Positions 6,396-8,785 of a stretch of 8,785 nt of DNA are shown here, piece by piece. Position 1 is the first letter of the stretch. The number at the start of each line of letters is the position of its first letter. This DNA comes from Euryarchaeota archaeon UBA175 (GTDB lineage Archaea > Thermoplasmatota > Poseidoniia > Poseidoniales > Thalassarchaeaceae), in the NCBI GenBank assembly GCA_002497895.1, contig DAFD01000047.1:3121-11905 (forward strand). Direction: 5' to 3'. The translations under genes were made by a program, and so were the position numbers. Under the pieces are notes generated by a model. The model saw only the letters and a program-made list of their open reading frames with translations, had not been told where the DNA came from and did no database searches.

Positions 6396-7415
6396 ATGCA
6401 AAGTTCGCCAATCACCAAGATTGAACCAAAGATTGCGGCGCGCCTCGCAAAACAAAGTTACCACCTTGTTGGGGAGCACGGGGGAGTGAAGGTTTGCCAT
6501 TGGACAAAGCAGAGTTTGATTGCAGATCGCTCGTGTTACAAGGGTACTTTCTACGGCATCGAAAGCCACGGTTGCATGCAGATGGCACCGAATGTCGATA
6601 CCTGCAACCTTGCCTGCACTTACTGCTGGAGGGAGCCTCACTCTGACACGCTCACGAAGATTGACGACGACCCCTACGAACTCTTCCTCGAATCGGTTCG
6701 TGGACATCGTCGTCTGCTGACCGGTTTTGGTGGAAATCCTAAGGCCGATCGCGAGAAATGGCTCGACGCTCAGAATCCTAAGCACGTTGCGATTTCATTG
6801 AACGGCGAGCCTACGCTTTACTCACGGCTCGGCGAGTTCCTCGATGTTTGTCATCAGCATGGAGTGTCTACTTTCCTAGTGACAAATGGCTCGCTTCCGA
6901 AGGTGATTGAGGAACTCGACCCTCTACCTACCCAGTTGTATGTCAGTGTGGATGCGCCAAACAAGGAGATATTCAATCGGCTGTGCAAGCCGAAGTTCGA
7001 TACTGCTGCTTTCGAGAAATTGGAGGAGACTCTGGCCTTGTTACCAAGTCTGGATACGCGGACTGTCTGTCGTCATACGCTGATTAAGGGCGAGTCGCTT
7101 GGGCATTGGAAGGATTATGCGCGACTCGACAATATCGCTGATCCCGATTTCATCGAGGCCAAGGGTTACGTGTATGTTGGGAATTCGCGCGCTAATCATA
7201 CGATTGAGAATATGCCGAGCCACAATGATGTGATGAATTTCAGCCATAAGTTGGCGCCGCTGGTCGGCCGAGAGGTTTTGTCTGAGCGACGTGAGAGTCG
7301 AGTGGCTCTCATCGGTCGAGAGATGATTCCAGTTGTCCTACCCGAGAAGGTGCGCGAGTTACCAAAGGACTTGGGAATAGCCAAGCCGCAGAACTTCTCG
7401 CTACCAATCGCCTGA
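6396..7415 (+). CDS. taw1: tRNA 4-demethylwyosine synthase (archaeal TYW1)
   Basis: A radical-SAM enzyme that condenses N1-methylguanosine-37 of tRNA-Phe with two carbons of pyruvate to build the tricyclic wyosine core, which helps hold the reading frame. Numbering from ATG 6396 (339 residues), the radical-SAM cluster is C70-x3-C74-x2-C77, followed by W78-R79. A second 4Fe-4S cluster is indicated by C34, C47 and C60. These 13/13/10/4/3 spacings match those I recall for the Methanocaldococcus jannaschii enzyme. K49, two residues after C47, sits where the pyruvate-binding lysine is reported. SLNGEPTLY (near 132-140) is the GEPT-type SAM motif. The C-terminal wyosine-forming part is visible as MPSHNDVMNFSHKLAPLVG, then SRVALIG. 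It lacks the flavodoxin domain of eukaryotic TYW1, as expected for archaea. All key residues are present. This gene is the best evidence that the host is an archaeon. Confidence 0.96.
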   Translation: MQSSPITKIEPKIAARLAKQSYHLVGEHGGVKVCHWTKQSLIADRSCYKGTFYGIESHGCMQMAPNVDTCNLACTYCWREPHSDTLTKIDDDPYELFLESVRGHRRLLTGFGGNPKADREKWLDAQNPKHVAISLNGEPTLYSRLGEFLDVCHQHGVSTFLVTNGSLPKVIEELDPLPTQLYVSVDAPNKEIFNRLCKPKFDTAAFEKLEETLALLPSLDTRTVCRHTLIKGESLGHWKDYARLDNIADPDFIEAKGYVYVGNSRANHTIENMPSHNDVMNFSHKLAPLVGREVLSERRESRVALIGREMIPVVLPEKVRELPKDLGIAKPQNFSLPIA

Positions 7416-7416
7416 A

Positions 7417-8785
7417 TCATTCGAATTCAGCGAGGTCACCGATTTCTTCGAACAAACTCGGCCCGGAACTCAGGAAATACACCGATCCGAGCCGGTCTCT
7501 TGAATCCTCAGAAGTCGAATTATTACCCTCAGCACAGCTTCCAGTGCAGCCGTCCGCGAAGGCCACGTAGACTCGACCTTCGCGGTCGATGTGTAGATCA
7601 TTGAAGTCGAGCAGATTGCGGTTTGAGCCGCCGAAATCACGGCAATCACCGCTGTTCAAACAAATCGAACCCATCTGCACAGGATCATCAGTCACTCGCA
7701 TTGTGTGGAAGATTGGCTCCTCGTCGAGGGCATTGAGTGAGAAAGTGATGTAGAGGTGATAGGTGGTGTTGTGCGGCGCATAGTGGGCGTTTCCGTCCCA
7801 TGGATTGCCATCGATGTTAGAGCCGTTCAGTAAGTCTGCATCCTCACTTCCAAGATAGGTGATTGCAATCCTTCCTGGATCGCCTGCATCGATGTGAGGG
7901 AAGACTGAGGAAATGACTCCTGCTGGACTTATGCGAATGCTGTCCTCATCCCATGTATTACCTGAATCCATGCTGCGTGACATGTAGACACCTTGGTCAG
8001 CACCGGTCCAGATGTGGTAAGCATTCGATTCACTATCAGCTCCCACTTCCGAGTTCTTACGCGGGTAAGGGGTTCCCACGTCCAAACCCATGGTTCGCTC
8101 GCTCCACGTCATACCATTGTCTTTGGAGAGGATAATCGTTGGTGTTTCGACACGCGGCGGGACGTAGACGGTGCCGTCTAATGCTGCGGTTATGGCTCCG
8201 TGCAGACCACCGTTGGTTGTCGCCATTCCGAAAATCTGTCCGCCGACTTCGAAGGAGGCGCCGCCATCAAAGGAAGTGTAGCAGAAGATGCCGGCGATTT
8301 TGTTGTAGCAGAAATAGACTGCAGTTTCGTATACACCCGGAGCGTTTGCGAGAGCTCCATATCCATCGCTTGTCCAGGGGCCGCTTCCAAGCTTAATGTG
8401 GTCATTTAGCGGGATTGGTCCTGAATCGTGCGGATTACCAATCCACGACTCTCCGTCATCATCAGACCATGCTATCCAGGTTGTCAGCAGGCCGACCATC
8501 TGGACGTTGAATACACGGTCTGTGACTGGATCGACCCAGCCGTATGGATCGGACGTTGAAGGGTGCGACATTATGTCGTCGACGATTTCCCACGAGCCAC
8601 CGTGATCGCACGAGCGCATGACTTTCTCGAAGGCGATGAAGAACATGCAACCGCTCGAGGTTATGCCGATACTCGGCTCAGCGCCCTGCTCACCTACGTT
8701 TGAGAAGTTGAACATGAGTGGCAGGGCAGGGAAATCTACTGATTGCCCATCGGGGCCGGTGACCCAGAATCGCACCTCATCCTCG
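7417..8785 (-). CDS. secreted-type beta-propeller with five Asp-box (BNR) repeats, sialidase-like (5' truncated)
   Basis: The frame stays open to the right edge, so the true start is outside; 456 residues are visible. Counting from the GTG codon at 8773-8775, five Asp boxes (S-x-D-x-G-x-S/T-W) occur: SCDHGGSW (55-62), SDDDGESW (104-111), SFDGGASF (168-175), SKDNGMTW (217-224) and SMDSGNTW (268-275). They are 49-64 residues apart, one per propeller blade, as in sialidases and Vps10/BNR proteins. Cysteine pairs (C156/C165, C372/C378, C410/C414) and sequons (NGS, NTT, NST) suggest an extracellular location, so a signal peptide or anchor would be expected in the missing N-terminus. The arginine triad of true sialidases is not obvious, so enzymatic activity is uncertain; a binding or adhesion role is equally likely. 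No C-terminal membrane helix is present. It ends one base from taw1's stop, tail to tail. Confidence 0.85.
   Translation of the reverse strand, partial: EDEVRFWVTGPDGQSVDFPALPLMFNFSNVGEQGAEPSIGITSSGCMFFIAFEKVMRSCDHGGSWEIVDDIMSHPSTSDPYGWVDPVTDRVFNVQMVGLLTTWIAWSDDDGESWIGNPHDSGPIPLNDHIKLGSGPWTSDGYGALANAPGVYETAVYFCYNKIAGIFCYTSFDGGASFEVGGQIFGMATTNGGLHGAITAALDGTVYVPPRVETPTIILSKDNGMTWSERTMGLDVGTPYPRKNSEVGADSESNAYHIWTGADQGVYMSRSMDSGNTWDEDSIRISPAGVISSVFPHIDAGDPGRIAITYLGSEDADLLNGSNIDGNPWDGNAHYAPHNTTYHLYITFSLNALDEEPIFHTMRVTDDPVQMGSICLNSGDCRDFGGSNRNLLDFNDLHIDREGRVYVAFADGCTGSCAEGNNSTSEDSRDRLGSVYFLSSGPSLFEEIGDLAEFE

Noticed and set aside
8773..8775. GTG at 8773-8775 as the true start of the propeller gene
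   Set aside because: The frame stays open through the window edge and the visible N-terminus has no signal peptide, so the gene is more likely cut by the window.
1..8785. CRISPR arrays, tRNA/rRNA genes, insertion sequences or att sites
   Set aside because: I looked for regularly spaced repeats, tRNA-like arms and transposase motifs and found none. Gaps between genes are too short to hold most of these.

Overview
The window most likely comes from a euryarchaeal genome, and my best guess is a marine Group II-type (Poseidoniales-like) archaeon. The strongest evidence is an archaeal-type tRNA-wyosine radical-SAM enzyme (Taw1) with both cysteine triads intact. Supporting it are three genes without Shine-Dalgarno sites that have TATA-like boxes about 26 bp before their start codons, and large secreted-type beta proteins. 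The exact lineage is an inference from general style.

Layout from left to right: the 3' end of a LolD/MacB-type ABC ATPase with an unusual C-terminal tail ending in a zinc ribbon (+); a sodium/solute symporter with a ~190-residue, probably extracellular C-terminal domain (+); guaB, IMP dehydrogenase (-), convergent with the symporter; a RimB-like retropepsin-fold protease (+), divergent from guaB; two adjacent YbjQ-family genes (+), one soluble and one membrane-anchored; a LURP-one-related (LOR/YxjI-like) gene (-), convergent with them; taw1 (+), divergent from the LOR gene; and a multi-Asp-box beta-propeller (-), convergent with taw1 and running off the right edge. Coding density is very high. 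No gene-free stretch exceeds 160 bp, and no RNA genes, insertion sequences or CRISPR arrays were seen.

Most genes are independent housekeeping or envelope functions: export or lipoprotein-type ABC work, solute uptake, GMP synthesis, tRNA modification and a surface propeller. The YbjQ pair is the only clear small operon. It is visibly AT-richer than guaB, and all six arginine codons of its first gene are AGA, which suggests acquired DNA. The most intriguing regulatory structure is a perfect 8-3-8 inverted repeat between a TATA-like box and the symporter start codon, with a third copy of the same half-site just inside the gene. This looks like an operator for a dedicated regulator of uptake. 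I see no convincing multi-gene novel system; the novelty lies in domain architectures (ABC tail, symporter tail, anchored YbjQ) and in this operator candidate.
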